Shown here piece by piece: positions 28,135 to 36,551 of a DNA stretch of 64,000 nucleotides. The first letter of the stretch is position 1; each line of letters starts with the position of its first letter. The notes under the pieces are model-generated. The model saw only the letters and a program-made list of their open reading frames with translations. It was not told the origin of the DNA and searched no databases. Made by a program: the position numbers and the translations under genes. Source of the stretch: Coriobacteriaceae bacterium (GTDB lineage: Bacteria > Actinomycetota > Coriobacteriia > Coriobacteriales > Coriobacteriaceae); contig DAJPGB010000001.1 of assembly GCA_025992855.1 (NCBI GenBank), forward strand, positions 1,922,001 to 1,986,000, read 5' to 3'.

Positions 28135-29235
28135 ATGCACAACAAGCGCGTGCTCGTCGCCATGAGCGGCGGCGTCGATTCCAGCGTGACCGCGTATCTG
28201 CTCAAAAGTCAGGGTTACGAATGTGTCGGTGCCACCATGCGCCTCACCTGCCCCGCGCCCGACCCCGCAACAGGTATGAGCAAAGTCGATCGCGACATCG
28301 CTGACGCGAAGGCCGTCGCCGAGCGCCTAGGGATACCCCATCACGTGCTCGACCTGCAGCAAACCTTCGACCGCAACGTTGTCGAGCGTTTTATGAACGC
28401 CTACCAGGAGGGGCTGACACCCAATCCGTGCATCATCTGCAACCGCCATATTAAGTTTGGCGCGTTGCTGGATGCGGCGCTGGATATGGGCTGCGACTAC
28501 ATCGCCACAGGCCACTATGCCAAAACGAGCCAGGCGCCCGACGGCACCTGGCAGCTGCATCGCGGCGAGGACCCCAAAAAGGACCAGAGTTACTTTTTGT
28601 ATTCGCTCACGCAGGAGCGCCTGGCGCACACGATCTTTCCGCTGGCAGGCCTAGACAAAGAGCGCGATGTGCGCCGCATTGCCGCCGAGCAGGGCTTTAC
28701 CAACGCTCAGAAGGCCGAAAGCGAGGACATCTGCTTTATTCCAGACGGTGACTACGCGGGCTATATCGAGCGCCGCTGCGGACATCCCGCTGCACCGGGC
28801 GACATTGTGTGGCGCGACGGCAGCGTGGTCGGGCGCCACAACGGCGCGCTGCGCTACACCATCGGCCAGCGCAAGGGCCTGGGCGTCGCGATGGCGCATC
28901 CCGTGTATGTGACGGGCGTCGACGCCGCCAACAACACCGTGTATTTGGGCGAGGCCGAGGACCTGGCGGCCACAGCGCTCACGGCAAACGACTGGATCTG
29001 GAGCGCTCCGGCAGAGCGCATGGAGGCGGAACTCGACGCCGGCGGCATTCGCGTAGGTGCCAAGTACCGCTACCGTCAGAAAGACCAGGCAGCGACCCTT
29101 ACGCGTGATGAAGACGGGCAAATGCTGCTAACTTTTGACGAGCCGCAACGAGCCATCGCCCCCGGCCAAGCCGTTGTAGTCTATCGCGGCGACATCGTCC
29201 TGGGCGGCGGTACCGTGACCGGCGCCATCAAGTAG
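28135..29235 (+). CDS. mnmA: tRNA-specific 2-thiouridylase MnmA
   Basis: ATP-dependent thiolation of U34 in tRNA-Lys, -Glu and -Gln. The PP-loop SGGVDSSVTAYLL lies at 12-24. Catalytic cysteines sit in NPCIICN (about 101) and SEDICFIPDGDY (about 200), with tRNA-binding GHYAKT and KKDQSYFL between. C-terminal beta-barrel domains follow (IGQRKGLGVA). 366 residues, normal. AAGGAG precedes the ATG. No operon partner is visible. Confidence 0.96.
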   Translation: MHNKRVLVAMSGGVDSSVTAYLLKSQGYECVGATMRLTCPAPDPATGMSKVDRDIADAKAVAERLGIPHHVLDLQQTFDRNVVERFMNAYQEGLTPNPCIICNRHIKFGALLDAALDMGCDYIATGHYAKTSQAPDGTWQLHRGEDPKKDQSYFLYSLTQERLAHTIFPLAGLDKERDVRRIAAEQGFTNAQKAESEDICFIPDGDYAGYIERRCGHPAAPGDIVWRDGSVVGRHNGALRYTIGQRKGLGVAMAHPVYVTGVDAANNTVYLGEAEDLAATALTANDWIWSAPAERMEAELDAGGIRVGAKYRYRQKDQAATLTRDEDGQMLLTFDEPQRAIAPGQAVVVYRGDIVLGGGTVTGAIK

Positions 29236-29249
29236 TCACATCCCCTTCA

Positions 29250-29320
29250 TAAGTTGCGGTGAAATAGGGACTGTTTAAGCGTTTAAAACCGCCAAACAGT
29301 CCCTATTTCACCGCAACTTA
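29250..29320. repeat. Palindromic repeat, family II, copy 2
   Basis: Perfect 27-bp inverted arms (left begins TAAGTTGCGGTGAAATAGGG) surround a 17-nt loop. The central 63 nt (29254-29316) match the repeat at 18133-18195 in arm sequence and dimensions. It sits 14 bases after the mnmA stop. Confidence 0.85.
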
Positions 29321-29327
29321 GAGAGGA

Positions 29328-29363
29328 CGGCCTCGGTCGGTACTGCTGTGCCAGCCGAGGCCG
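29328..29363 (-). terminator. Possible terminator of the M42 peptidase gene
   Basis: A 9-bp stem CGGCCTCGG/CCGAGGCCG with an 18-nt loop is followed on the minus strand by a pyrimidine tract (TCCTCTCT) rather than a clean T-run. Confidence 0.5.
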
Positions 29364-29371
29364 CTGCATCG

Positions 29372-30403
29372 TTAGCGCTGAACGTAGGCGCGAACCAGCT
29401 CATAGGTATTGCGCACGCCGTCGATGTGGCTGCGCTCGTAGTTGTGGCTCGCGTACACGCCGGGGCCGATCAGGCCGTGGCGAATGTCGTAGCCGGCCGA
29501 AAGCGTGGCCTCGACATCAGAGCCGTAATGCGGGTACACGTCGATCGCATAGTCGAGCTCCAGCTCGCGCGCGATGTTGGACAGCGTGGTTACCAGGTCG
29601 TAGTTGTACGGACCGCCCGAATCCTTGGCGCAAATCGAAACCATGCGCTCGGTGCAGCCCAGATCGTCGCCCACGCAGCCCATGTCCACGCTGATCATCT
29701 CGCGCGTGTCGGCCGGCACAAAGGCACCGCCGTGGCCGACCTCCTCGTACACGGTAAAGAGCAGCGACACCTTGCGCGAAAGCGTCACCTCGCCATTTGC
29801 GACGGCGCGGGCCAAACCCAGCAGAATCGCCGCAGACAGCTTGTCGTCCAGGAAGCGGCTCTTAATGTAGCCGCTCTCCGTCACCGTGGTGCGCGGATCC
29901 ATGGCGATAATGTCGCCGGTCTGAATACCCAGTTCGAGCACGTCGTCCTTGCTGTCGACGTTCTCATCGAGCAGGATCTCCATGTTCTTCTCGACGGTCT
30001 TGACCGGTTCGTCGGCCACATGCGCCGAAGGCTCGGTGTTGAGGACCACACCCGTATAGACATTGCCGTCGCGCGTGTAGACAGTGCAGTTCTCGCCATC
30101 GGCCGTAGACCACTGATGCCCACCAAGGGTCGTGGGGCGCAGACGACCATTGTCCTTAATGGAGCGCACCATAGCACCCAGGGTATCGACATGGCTCGTC
30201 AACACGAGCGGCTCGCCCTCGCCGCCAAGCTCCACCAGCACATTACCCTTATTAGAACGCTCAGGCCCAAACCCCATATCGCGAAGCGTCTCCATCAGAT
30301 AATCGGTCGCCGCACGAGTAAACCCCGTAGGCGAAGCAATCGAAGTAAGCGCCTTAAGCTGATCAGTAATAAAGCCAAGCGTAGAATCCATCTGGGACAC
30401 CAT
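29372..30403 (-). CDS. M42 family metallopeptidase (glutamyl/deblocking aminopeptidase type)
   Basis: Cytosolic di-zinc aminopeptidase of the FrvX/PepA-like M42 family that trims peptides. Metal and catalytic residues are visible: LTSHVDTLG (His, Asp), SRFLDDKLSAA (bridging Asp), TVYEEVGHGG (Glu pair) and YASHNYERSHIDG (C-terminal His). 343 residues, typical. I start at 30403 because GGAG lies six bases upstream; the open frame runs seven codons further and another Met lies four codons inside. Single gene between palindromic elements. Confidence 0.9.
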   Translation of the reverse strand: MVSQMDSTLGFITDQLKALTSIASPTGFTRAATDYLMETLRDMGFGPERSNKGNVLVELGGEGEPLVLTSHVDTLGAMVRSIKDNGRLRPTTLGGHQWSTADGENCTVYTRDGNVYTGVVLNTEPSAHVADEPVKTVEKNMEILLDENVDSKDDVLELGIQTGDIIAMDPRTTVTESGYIKSRFLDDKLSAAILLGLARAVANGEVTLSRKVSLLFTVYEEVGHGGAFVPADTREMISVDMGCVGDDLGCTERMVSICAKDSGGPYNYDLVTTLSNIARELELDYAIDVYPHYGSDVEATLSAGYDIRHGLIGPGVYASHNYERSHIDGVRNTYELVRAYVQR

Positions 30404-30530
30404 CCACAACTCCAAAGTCAACATCCCGTAATCAGTAAAAGTCCCAACAACGATAACACTACGGACTATCTTTTACTCAGCGAGACAACCCATCGAGCAC
30501 CCCAAAACAGCGCCCGCCACGACAACGAGC

Positions 30531-30658
30531 CGGCGGGCCCCGCCCGTTAGCCCCAGAATCTTTCCGCAGGACAGAAGGAGGCCCCGCCGCACGTAGTGCG
30601 CAGCGGGGCCTCCGACATGTCCGAGGACGATTCTGGGGCTAACGGGCGGGGCCCGCCG
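30531..30658. repeat. 128-bp nested palindrome
   Basis: Perfect 30-bp outer arms (30531-30560 and 30629-30658; left begins CGGCGGGCCCCGCCCG) enclose an inner stem GGAGGCCCCGC/GCGGGGCCTCC (30578-30612) and a short GGACA/TGTCC pair. The whole element can fold as one long cruciform or RNA hairpin. It ends eight bases before the stop of the dehydrogenase gene and may terminate it, but there is no T-run. Confidence 0.85.
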
Positions 30659-30665
30659 AACCAGT

Positions 30666-31832
30666 TTAAGCAGCCGGGCAGATCTTCTTGAAGAGCTCGA
30701 TGACGTCGTCGAGCGTCGCCTCGCGCGGGTTACCCGGGAAGCAGGCGTCGGCCATGGCGTCCTTGGCCAGGACCTCGATCTCATCAGCCTTCATGGCCTC
30801 GCAGACGTGCGGGATGTTCACGTCAGCGGAGAGCTGCTTGACGGCGGCGATGGCAGCGTCGGCGGCCTCGTCGGTGCTCATGCCCGTGGTGTCAACGCCC
30901 ATGGCGACGGCGACCTTGGCCAGGCGCTCGGCGCAAACCGGCTTGTTGAACTCCATGGCGATCGGCAGCAGCATGGCGCAAGCGACGCCGTGCGGGGTGT
31001 CGTAGTGAGCGGACAGGGTGTGAGCCATAGCGTGGTCGATGCCCAGGCCAACGTTGGAGAAGCCCATGCCGGCGACATACTGGCCAAGAGCCATGCCCTC
31101 GCGGCCGGAGCCGGGCTGGCCGGACTTGGCCTCGGCGACGGAGTCGCGCAGGTTCTCGCTGATCAGCTTGATGGCCTCAAAGTGGAACATGTCGGAAAGC
31201 TCCCAAGCACCCTTGGTGGTGTAGCCCTCGATGGCGTGGGTCAGGGCGTCCATACCGGTGGAGGCGGTGAGGCCGGCGGGCATGGAAGCCATCATGTCGG
31301 GGTCGACGACGGCGACCTCGGGGGCGTCGTTGGTATCGACGCACACGAACTTGCGGACCTTCTCGGGGTCGGTGATGACGTAGTTGATGGTCACCTCAGC
31401 GGCGGTACCGGCGGTCGTCGGCACGGCGATGGTGAACACAGCGTGGTTCTTGGTCGGAGCGACGCCCTCGAGGCTGCGGACATCAGCGAACTCGGGGTTG
31501 TTGATGATGATGCCGATAGCCTTAGCGGTGTCCATGGAGGAGCCGCCACCGATGGTCACGATAGCATCAGCCTCGGCGGCCTTGAAGGCCTCGACGCCGT
31601 CCTTGACGTTCTGGATGGTAGGGTTGGGCTTAATCTCGGAGTAGAGGCTCCAAGCGATGCCGGCGGCGTCGAGCTCGTCGGTCACCTTGGCGGTAACGCC
31701 AAACTTAACCAGATCGGGGTCAGAGCAGACGAAGATCTTCTTGTAGCCGCGACGCTGGAGCTCACCGGGGATCTCCTTGATGGCGCCGGAACCATGATAA
31801 GAAATGGTGTTGAGAACGAAACGATTAGCCAT
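30666..31832 (-). CDS. fucO: Iron-containing alcohol dehydrogenase, FucO (lactaldehyde reductase) type
   Basis: Group III NAD(H)-dependent dehydrogenase. GGGSSMDTAKAIG (nucleotide), PTTAGTAAEVTINYV, and the metal ligands in TGMDALTHAIEGY and IDHAMAHTLSAHYDTPHG are present. Long stretches match E. coli FucO (NNPEFADVRSLEG, ALGQYVAGMGFSNVGLG), supporting lactaldehyde/1,2-propanediol conversion, a way to dispose of reducing equivalents from fucose or rhamnose. No fucose genes are adjacent, so another short aldehyde is possible. Start at 31832 with GGGAGG upstream; 388 residues. A LacI-like TTTAAAGCGTTTCAA sequence lies about 100 bases upstream of the gene. Confidence 0.88.
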   Translation of the reverse strand: MANRFVLNTISYHGSGAIKEIPGELQRRGYKKIFVCSDPDLVKFGVTAKVTDELDAAGIAWSLYSEIKPNPTIQNVKDGVEAFKAAEADAIVTIGGGSSMDTAKAIGIIINNPEFADVRSLEGVAPTKNHAVFTIAVPTTAGTAAEVTINYVITDPEKVRKFVCVDTNDAPEVAVVDPDMMASMPAGLTASTGMDALTHAIEGYTTKGAWELSDMFHFEAIKLISENLRDSVAEAKSGQPGSGREGMALGQYVAGMGFSNVGLGIDHAMAHTLSAHYDTPHGVACAMLLPIAMEFNKPVCAERLAKVAVAMGVDTTGMSTDEAADAAIAAVKQLSADVNIPHVCEAMKADEIEVLAKDAMADACFPGNPREATLDDVIELFKKICPAA

Positions 31833-31955
31833 TGATAGCCTCCCATCGTGTGCGGGGCACCCATTACGCCCCACGCTATGAGTCCCATCCTAACGCTTTT
31901 GAAACAAAAAACACGTGAGAACGTCAAATGGTTTAAAGCGTTTCAACAGATGATG

Positions 31956-31992
31956 AAAAATATTGCGGCAAAGGGACAGCCCCTTTGCCGCA
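31956..31992 (-). terminator. Terminator of the DUF1275 gene
   Basis: The 12-bp stem TGCGGCAAAGGG/CCCTTTGCCGCA with a 5-nt loop is followed on the minus strand by ATATTTTTC. Confidence 0.85.
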
Positions 31993-31997
31993 TTCGG

Positions 31998-32714
31998 TTA
32001 CTTTCGACAGCCCTCTTTCCAAGCCTCGGCCGCAACCTTCCAGCGTAAGCGCAAGTCGCGCTCGCGGTCGATGAACATGATGGCAAACGCGACAAACAGC
32101 AGCAAGCTCGCCACGACGATGGCGTGCAGGCCCATGCGCTCAATACACCAGTTGCCCAACACGGCGCCAAACACAAAGGTAAAGATCACGCCAAAGTACA
32201 GCAGGCCGTTTTCCAAAAAGCCGCGCCTGTGGGTGATGATGTAATCGTCCACGTTTTGCAGCGCGTTGCGCAAGTTGCCGATGCACATGGTCGTAGCGAT
32301 GCCGTGACCGTGGATCTTGCGGAAGCTCTCGACCTGCATGCCGCAGGCAAACGAAGTGAGGCAGTTGGCGAGCAGGTTGTAACCGCCACCGGGGATAAAG
32401 CTCACGCCCAGCAAGATGACGGCTTCAAAGAACACCGTCACTTGGCGCCAGTGAATCACGCTGCCAAACCGTTCGTGTACCAGGTCGGCAAGCATAATGC
32501 CCACGGCAAACGACACCACAGGGAAGAAGTAGCGCCCCGCAAGTGCCCAATTGCCCTCCGAGATGCTCACGCCCACAAGCAGGATGTTGCCCGTCTGCGC
32601 GTTTGCGAAAACATGGTCGCGCCCAATGTACGAATACACATCCATAAAGCCGCCGGCGAGCGCCAGGATAATGCCCAGTTCGATGGACTCCGATATCTGT
32701 TTGGCACGCTGCAT
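31998..32714 (-). CDS. DUF1275 (YoaK) family membrane protein
   Basis: A 238-residue protein with about six transmembrane helices. GGFMDVYSYI, NAQTGNILL and TMCIGNLRNAL are hallmarks of DUF1275/YoaK. Function is unproven; a transport role is often guessed. Start at 32714 with GGAGG ten bases upstream; an upstream open extension of 54 codons lacks membrane or family features. It is divergent from the radical SAM gene, with about 250 bases between the starts. Confidence 0.85.
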   Translation of the reverse strand: MQRAKQISESIELGIILALAGGFMDVYSYIGRDHVFANAQTGNILLVGVSISEGNWALAGRYFFPVVSFAVGIMLADLVHERFGSVIHWRQVTVFFEAVILLGVSFIPGGGYNLLANCLTSFACGMQVESFRKIHGHGIATTMCIGNLRNALQNVDDYIITHRRGFLENGLLYFGVIFTFVFGAVLGNWCIERMGLHAIVVASLLLFVAFAIMFIDRERDLRLRWKVAAEAWKEGCRK

Positions 32715-32896
32715 CGTCGTGCATCCTCCTTGTTGACGACCCTCTCGTGCGTTGGCGGAAACATAGCCGCCGTTCATACTGTAACCCATTGACAACATGG
32801 CGTGCGCGCGAGACGGCTCCTTCGACACGGGGATACACAGTCTGGAAACAAACGACTGGCTCAGCAACGCTCTCACTCACCAGCTCATGTACTCCA

Positions 32897-32929
32897 CCAG
32901 TCTTTTTAGCCCCGTCCCAAAAAGACTGG
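32897..32929. promoter_or_regulatory. Hairpin/inverted repeat upstream of the YgiQ-like gene
   Basis: Perfect 11-bp arms CCAGTCTTTTT and AAAAAGACTGG surround an 11-nt loop. A TACAAT box (32931-32936) directly follows, so the repeat occupies the region just upstream of a possible -10. It may be an operator or the end of an upstream transcript. Confidence 0.5.
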
Positions 32930-32967
32930 TTACAATTACGTGCAGCATACAAACACCGGGAGGGATC

Positions 32968-35112
32968 GTGGCAAAAAAGCCTCAGCACGCTCAGAACAAC
33001 CAGCGCAGTCAGCAGGGCAAACAGGGCCAGCAGCAAAAGCGCGGCGGCAAGGCGCAGGCCACGGTCGCCCGCACCAAGCATTCCCAAGCGACGCCCACCC
33101 GCCCCTGGCGTCCGGGCCGCGACAAGTTCCTCCCCGTCAGTCGCGCCGACATGGATGCGCGCGGTTGGGACCAGTGCGACTTTGTCTACATCTGCGGCGA
33201 CGCCTACGTGGACCATCCCAGCTTTGGTATGGCCATCGTCAGCCGCGTGCTCGACGCGCACGGCTACAAAGTGGGCATCATCTGCCAGCCCGACTGGACC
33301 GACCCCGCCAGCATCACGGTGCTCGGCGAGCCACGCCTGGGCTTTCTCGTCAGTGCCGGCAACATGGACTCCATGGTCAACCACTATTCGGTGACCAAGC
33401 ACCGCCGCCACACCGACGCCTACACTCCCGGCGGCGAGGAGGGTCACCGTCCCAACCGAGCCGTCACGGTCTACGGCAACCTTATCCGCCAGACGTTCAA
33501 GGACGCCCCCATCATCATCGGCGGCATCGAGGCGAGCCTGCGCCGCCTGGCCCACTACGACTATTGGCAGGACAAGCTCAAGCGCTCGGTGCTGCTCGAT
33601 TCGGGCGCCGACATCCTCATCTACGGCATGGGCGAGCACGCGATCGTCGAGATCGCCGATGCGCTCGACGCCGGGCTGCCCGTCGACCAGATCACCTACA
33701 TCAACGGCACCGTCTACCGCACGGGCTCGCTCGACGAGGTCTACGACTACGACCTGCTGCCCAGCTGGGACGACCTGACCGCCGATAAGCTCAACTACGC
33801 ACGCAGCTTTAACGTGCAGCAGCAGAACATGGACCCCATCACCGGTCATCGCCTGGTGGAGCCCTATCCCAACAGCGTGTACGTGGTGCAAAATCCGCCA
33901 TCGGCAACGCTCACCACCGACGAGATGGACGAGGTCGCCGAACTCCCCTACGCGCGCGACTGGCACCCCGACTACGATGCCGCAGGCGGCGTGCCGGCCT
34001 TTTCCGAGATCAAGTTTTCCATCAGCTCCAACCGCGGGTGCTTTGGCGAGTGCTCGTTTTGCGCGCTCACCTTCCACCAGGGCCGCGTGCTGCAGATGCG
34101 CAGCCACGACTCGATCATGCGCGAGGCCGAACTGCTCACGCGCGACCCGGAGTTTAAGGGCTACATCAACGACGTGGGCGGACCGACGGCCAACTTTAGC
34201 CGTCCGGCCTGCGACAAGCAGCTCAAGCACGGCGTGTGCAAGAACAAGCGCTGCCTGTGGCCGAGCGTATGCAAGAACATGGTGGTCGACGAGAGCGGCT
34301 ACACGCAGCTGCTGCGCGACCTGCGCCAGCTGCCGGGCGTCAAGAAGGTCTTTGTGCGCAGCGGCATCCGCTTCGATTACACCATGGCCGATGCCTCGGA
34401 CGAGTTTTTGCGCGAGCTGCTCGAGCACCATGTCTCGGGCCAGCTGCGCGTGGCGCCCGAGCACGTGAGCGACGCGGTGCTGTCCGTGATGGGCAAGCCG
34501 AGCCGCGCCGTCTACGACGCATTCTGCCGAAAATTTGAGCGCCTGAACCGCGAGTACGGACTCAAGCAGTACGTGGTGCCGTATCTGATCTCGAGCCATC
34601 CCGGCTCGACGATGAAGGAAGCCGTGGACCTTGCCGAGGCCGTGCGCGACATGGGCTACATGCCCGAGCAGGTGCAGGACTTCTACCCCACCCCGTCGAC
34701 CATGTCGACCTGCATGTACTACACCGGCGTGGACCCGCGTACCATGCAACCGATCTACGTGGCACGCGACCCGCACGAGAAGGCCATGCAGCGCGCGCTG
34801 ATTCAGTATCGCAAGCCCGAGAACTACAAGCTCGTGCGCGAGGCACTGGAGAAGGCCGGCCGTCGCGACCTGATCGGCTACACCAAGCATTGCCTGATCC
34901 GCCCCGTACCGCCGCGCCCGGGCGAGACGTCTGCCAGCGGCGGGCACGGGACTGGCAAGAAGGGTGGCAAGCCGCACGGCGGCAACGGTACCGGCAAGGG
35001 TCCCAAGGGCAGCAAGGGCCGCGGCGGTATGTCCCGCGCGCAGAACACCGCGGGGCGTAACCGCGCGGCCCAGGGACGCCAGGGCGCCAACGGAGGCGGA
35101 CGCCGCAACTAG
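32968..35112 (+). CDS. YgiQ-type radical SAM protein
   Basis: A 714-residue radical SAM enzyme of the YgiQ/UPF0313 family; the substrate is unknown. An N-terminal B12-binding-like region contains DFVYICGDAYVDHPSFG. The radical SAM cluster is RGCFGECSFCALTFHQG (CxxxCxxC), followed by NDVGGPTANF and a conserved extra cysteine set (GVCKNKRCLWPSVCKN). Both ends are basic and low-complexity (Gln/Lys-rich first 35 residues; Gly/Lys/Arg-rich last 60). The start is GTG at 32968, four bases after GGGAGGGAT... ribosome site. The gene converges with the CPBP gene and their stop codons overlap in one CTAG. Confidence 0.88.
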   Translation: MAKKPQHAQNNQRSQQGKQGQQQKRGGKAQATVARTKHSQATPTRPWRPGRDKFLPVSRADMDARGWDQCDFVYICGDAYVDHPSFGMAIVSRVLDAHGYKVGIICQPDWTDPASITVLGEPRLGFLVSAGNMDSMVNHYSVTKHRRHTDAYTPGGEEGHRPNRAVTVYGNLIRQTFKDAPIIIGGIEASLRRLAHYDYWQDKLKRSVLLDSGADILIYGMGEHAIVEIADALDAGLPVDQITYINGTVYRTGSLDEVYDYDLLPSWDDLTADKLNYARSFNVQQQNMDPITGHRLVEPYPNSVYVVQNPPSATLTTDEMDEVAELPYARDWHPDYDAAGGVPAFSEIKFSISSNRGCFGECSFCALTFHQGRVLQMRSHDSIMREAELLTRDPEFKGYINDVGGPTANFSRPACDKQLKHGVCKNKRCLWPSVCKNMVVDESGYTQLLRDLRQLPGVKKVFVRSGIRFDYTMADASDEFLRELLEHHVSGQLRVAPEHVSDAVLSVMGKPSRAVYDAFCRKFERLNREYGLKQYVVPYLISSHPGSTMKEAVDLAEAVRDMGYMPEQVQDFYPTPSTMSTCMYYTGVDPRTMQPIYVARDPHEKAMQRALIQYRKPENYKLVREALEKAGRRDLIGYTKHCLIRPVPPRPGETSASGGHGTGKKGGKPHGGNGTGKGPKGSKGRGGMSRAQNTAGRNRAAQGRQGANGGGRRN

Positions 35113-36020
35113 CGCAAGGGCGCGCTCACCGCACCCGGCTGGCACGCATGGCGCAGCGAGCGCATGGCCTCCACGAGGATGACGCCGGCGATAGCAACCG
35201 TGATGACCACGTCGAGCGGCGTATTCACAAACCAGAGCAACGCCATGAGATACGACCCGGCGTTAAAGGCAAAGTGCAGCAGGATGGCGTAGCGGAGCTT
35301 TCCGGTCGTCACGAGCACCCAGCCAAAGATGAGGCCGGCGGCGCCGGCGTAGCAGCCCTGGACCCAGTTCATATGCATAAAGCCAAAGACCGCCGCCTGC
35401 AGCACGATTGCCGCGGCGACGCCCCAGGTACTCGGGGCCGCCCAGGGCACCATGGCGCCATCTTGCGGTCGCACGTGACGCCGGCGCTTCCAGAGCGGAC
35501 GGCACTGTGGATTAAACGCACGCAATGAGAACTCAAAAATGATACCGCGCACCAGCAGTTCCTCGCAAAACGGCGCGCCGAGCACCGTGGTCAGGACGGC
35601 CAGATAGCTCGTGTCGCCCATGCCTGTTTCCTCGACAAGCTCGCTATAGTCTGCCGCAACCTCGGGCAGCAGCGACAGCACGCCATCGCATAGGTAGCTA
35701 ATGACCACCTGCATGGACAGGCCGATCACGACAACGCATACGATGCGCTTCCATACAGCATTTGCTCCCCCGCTAAGCGAGCGCACGCCCTGCCAGCGCG
35801 CCATAAACGAGCGCGGCCACAGATAACGCCACCACAGCAGCGCCATCAAAAACGACGCCGTCTGAGCGGCTGCCTGGAACCATTGGATATCGAGATTGTC
35901 AATCGGATAGCCCGTCAGCACCGATACGGCATCGAGAACAGAAAATAGAACCACGCTCAGGGCTATATCGGCAGCGACAACACCAAAACAGGCAAGCGCC
36001 CACGCTATCGCATTGAGCAT
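35109..36020 (-). CDS. CPBP family intramembrane glutamic endopeptidase
   Basis: A polytopic membrane protein of the CAAX-protease/Rce1-like CPBP family. Motif 1 is APFCEELLVRGIIFEF (Glu-Glu and Arg), motif 2 FGFMHMNWVQG (His) and motif 3 LLHFAFNAGS (His/Asn). Bacterial members cleave membrane peptides or act in bacteriocin immunity; nothing nearby suggests which. 303 residues from the start at 36020, preceded by GAGGAGG. The open frame extends 40 codons upstream through a palindromic repeat, which is not expected to be coding. Confidence 0.87.
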   Translation of the reverse strand: MLNAIAWALACFGVVAADIALSVVLFSVLDAVSVLTGYPIDNLDIQWFQAAAQTASFLMALLWWRYLWPRSFMARWQGVRSLSGGANAVWKRIVCVVVIGLSMQVVISYLCDGVLSLLPEVAADYSELVEETGMGDTSYLAVLTTVLGAPFCEELLVRGIIFEFSLRAFNPQCRPLWKRRRHVRPQDGAMVPWAAPSTWGVAAAIVLQAAVFGFMHMNWVQGCYAGAAGLIFGWVLVTTGKLRYAILLHFAFNAGSYLMALLWFVNTPLDVVITVAIAGVILVEAMRSLRHACQPGAVSAPLR

Positions 36021-36039
36021 GCCAACCTCCTCAAAACCT

Positions 36040-36093
36040 GGCACTTGGGGACGTTCCTTAACTGCCGGCAGAAAAGGAACGTCCCCAAGTGCC
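36040..36093. repeat. Palindromic repeat, GGGGACGTTCC family, copy 1
   Basis: Perfect 20-bp arms (GGCACTTGGGGACGTTCCTT and complement) surround a 14-nt loop containing CTGCCGGCA. A half copy recurs at 47591-47620 and a related stem at 63408-63447. It lies between the antitoxin stop and the CPBP start. Confidence 0.8.
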
Positions 36094-36108
36094 GGCAGTT
36101 TGGAACAG

Positions 36109-36312
36109 TCATTGTTGATGAGAATCGGGTTCAGTGCCAAAAGCCCCGCTCGGCGAGATGTCGAACGGAAAGGTGCCGCAGCGATTGAAGGCGGCGATAA
36201 ACATGCGGATGGCGTTGGACGGCGTGGTGCCCACGAGCTGGGTTGCCGCCGCGAAGGCCGCCTTTTCCTCGGGCAAGACCTTCGCGACTACAGGGGTCAT
36301 GTGTTCTGCCAT
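36109..36312 (-). CDS. RelB/DinJ-type antitoxin, no toxin partner
   Basis: A 67-residue protein with the RelB/DinJ ribbon-helix-helix pattern (VVAKVLPEEKAAF, TTPSNAIRMFIAAFNR, GTFPFDIS). Such antitoxins normally precede a RelE/YafQ toxin gene by a few bases. Here the downstream space holds only a palindromic repeat and then the CPBP gene, so it is an orphan or a relic of a lost module. Start at 36312 with AAGGAAG upstream. A palindromic operator candidate for autoregulation lies 115 bases upstream. Confidence 0.75.
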   Translation of the reverse strand: MAEHMTPVVAKVLPEEKAAFAAATQLVGTTPSNAIRMFIAAFNRCGTFPFDISPSGAFGTEPDSHQQ

Positions 36313-36426
36313 GGCGCTTCCTTTTTGAAACGACGGTGGTGCGGATAGATGCGGGCCATGCGGCTGGGCGACGGGCTGTGAAGGCAACCCGATTGGCCCG
36401 CATCCGGAGTTTGTTTCTGCGGCGTT

Positions 36427-36455
36427 GGTATTACTTGGTATTCCTAAGTATTACC
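36427..36455 (-). promoter_or_regulatory. Candidate antitoxin operator
   Basis: An inverted repeat GGTATTACTT...AAGTATTACC (one mismatch) also contains the direct repeat TTGGTATT twice, ten bases apart (one helical turn). Ribbon-helix-helix antitoxins bind such repeats. The link to the downstream RelB-like gene is inference. Confidence 0.4.
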
Positions 36456-36472
36456 CCGCAGATAGAATAACA

Positions 36473-36500
36473 CATCTGCCCCCGTAGGGGCAGATGAAAA
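36473..36500 (-). terminator. Hairpin after the fused ABC gene
   Basis: A 10-bp stem CATCTGCCCC/GGGGCAGATG with a 4-nt loop. The minus-strand tail is only weakly T-rich (TGTTATT), so termination is likely but not certain. Confidence 0.5.
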
Positions 36501-36551
36501 CGGATCATTCTGTTGTTGAATTTGAGCTTGAATTTGGGTTTGGACGAGCCT

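Noticed and set aside
32425..35145. 906-codon open frame on the minus strand
   Set aside because: Antisense to the YgiQ-like gene, without family motifs.
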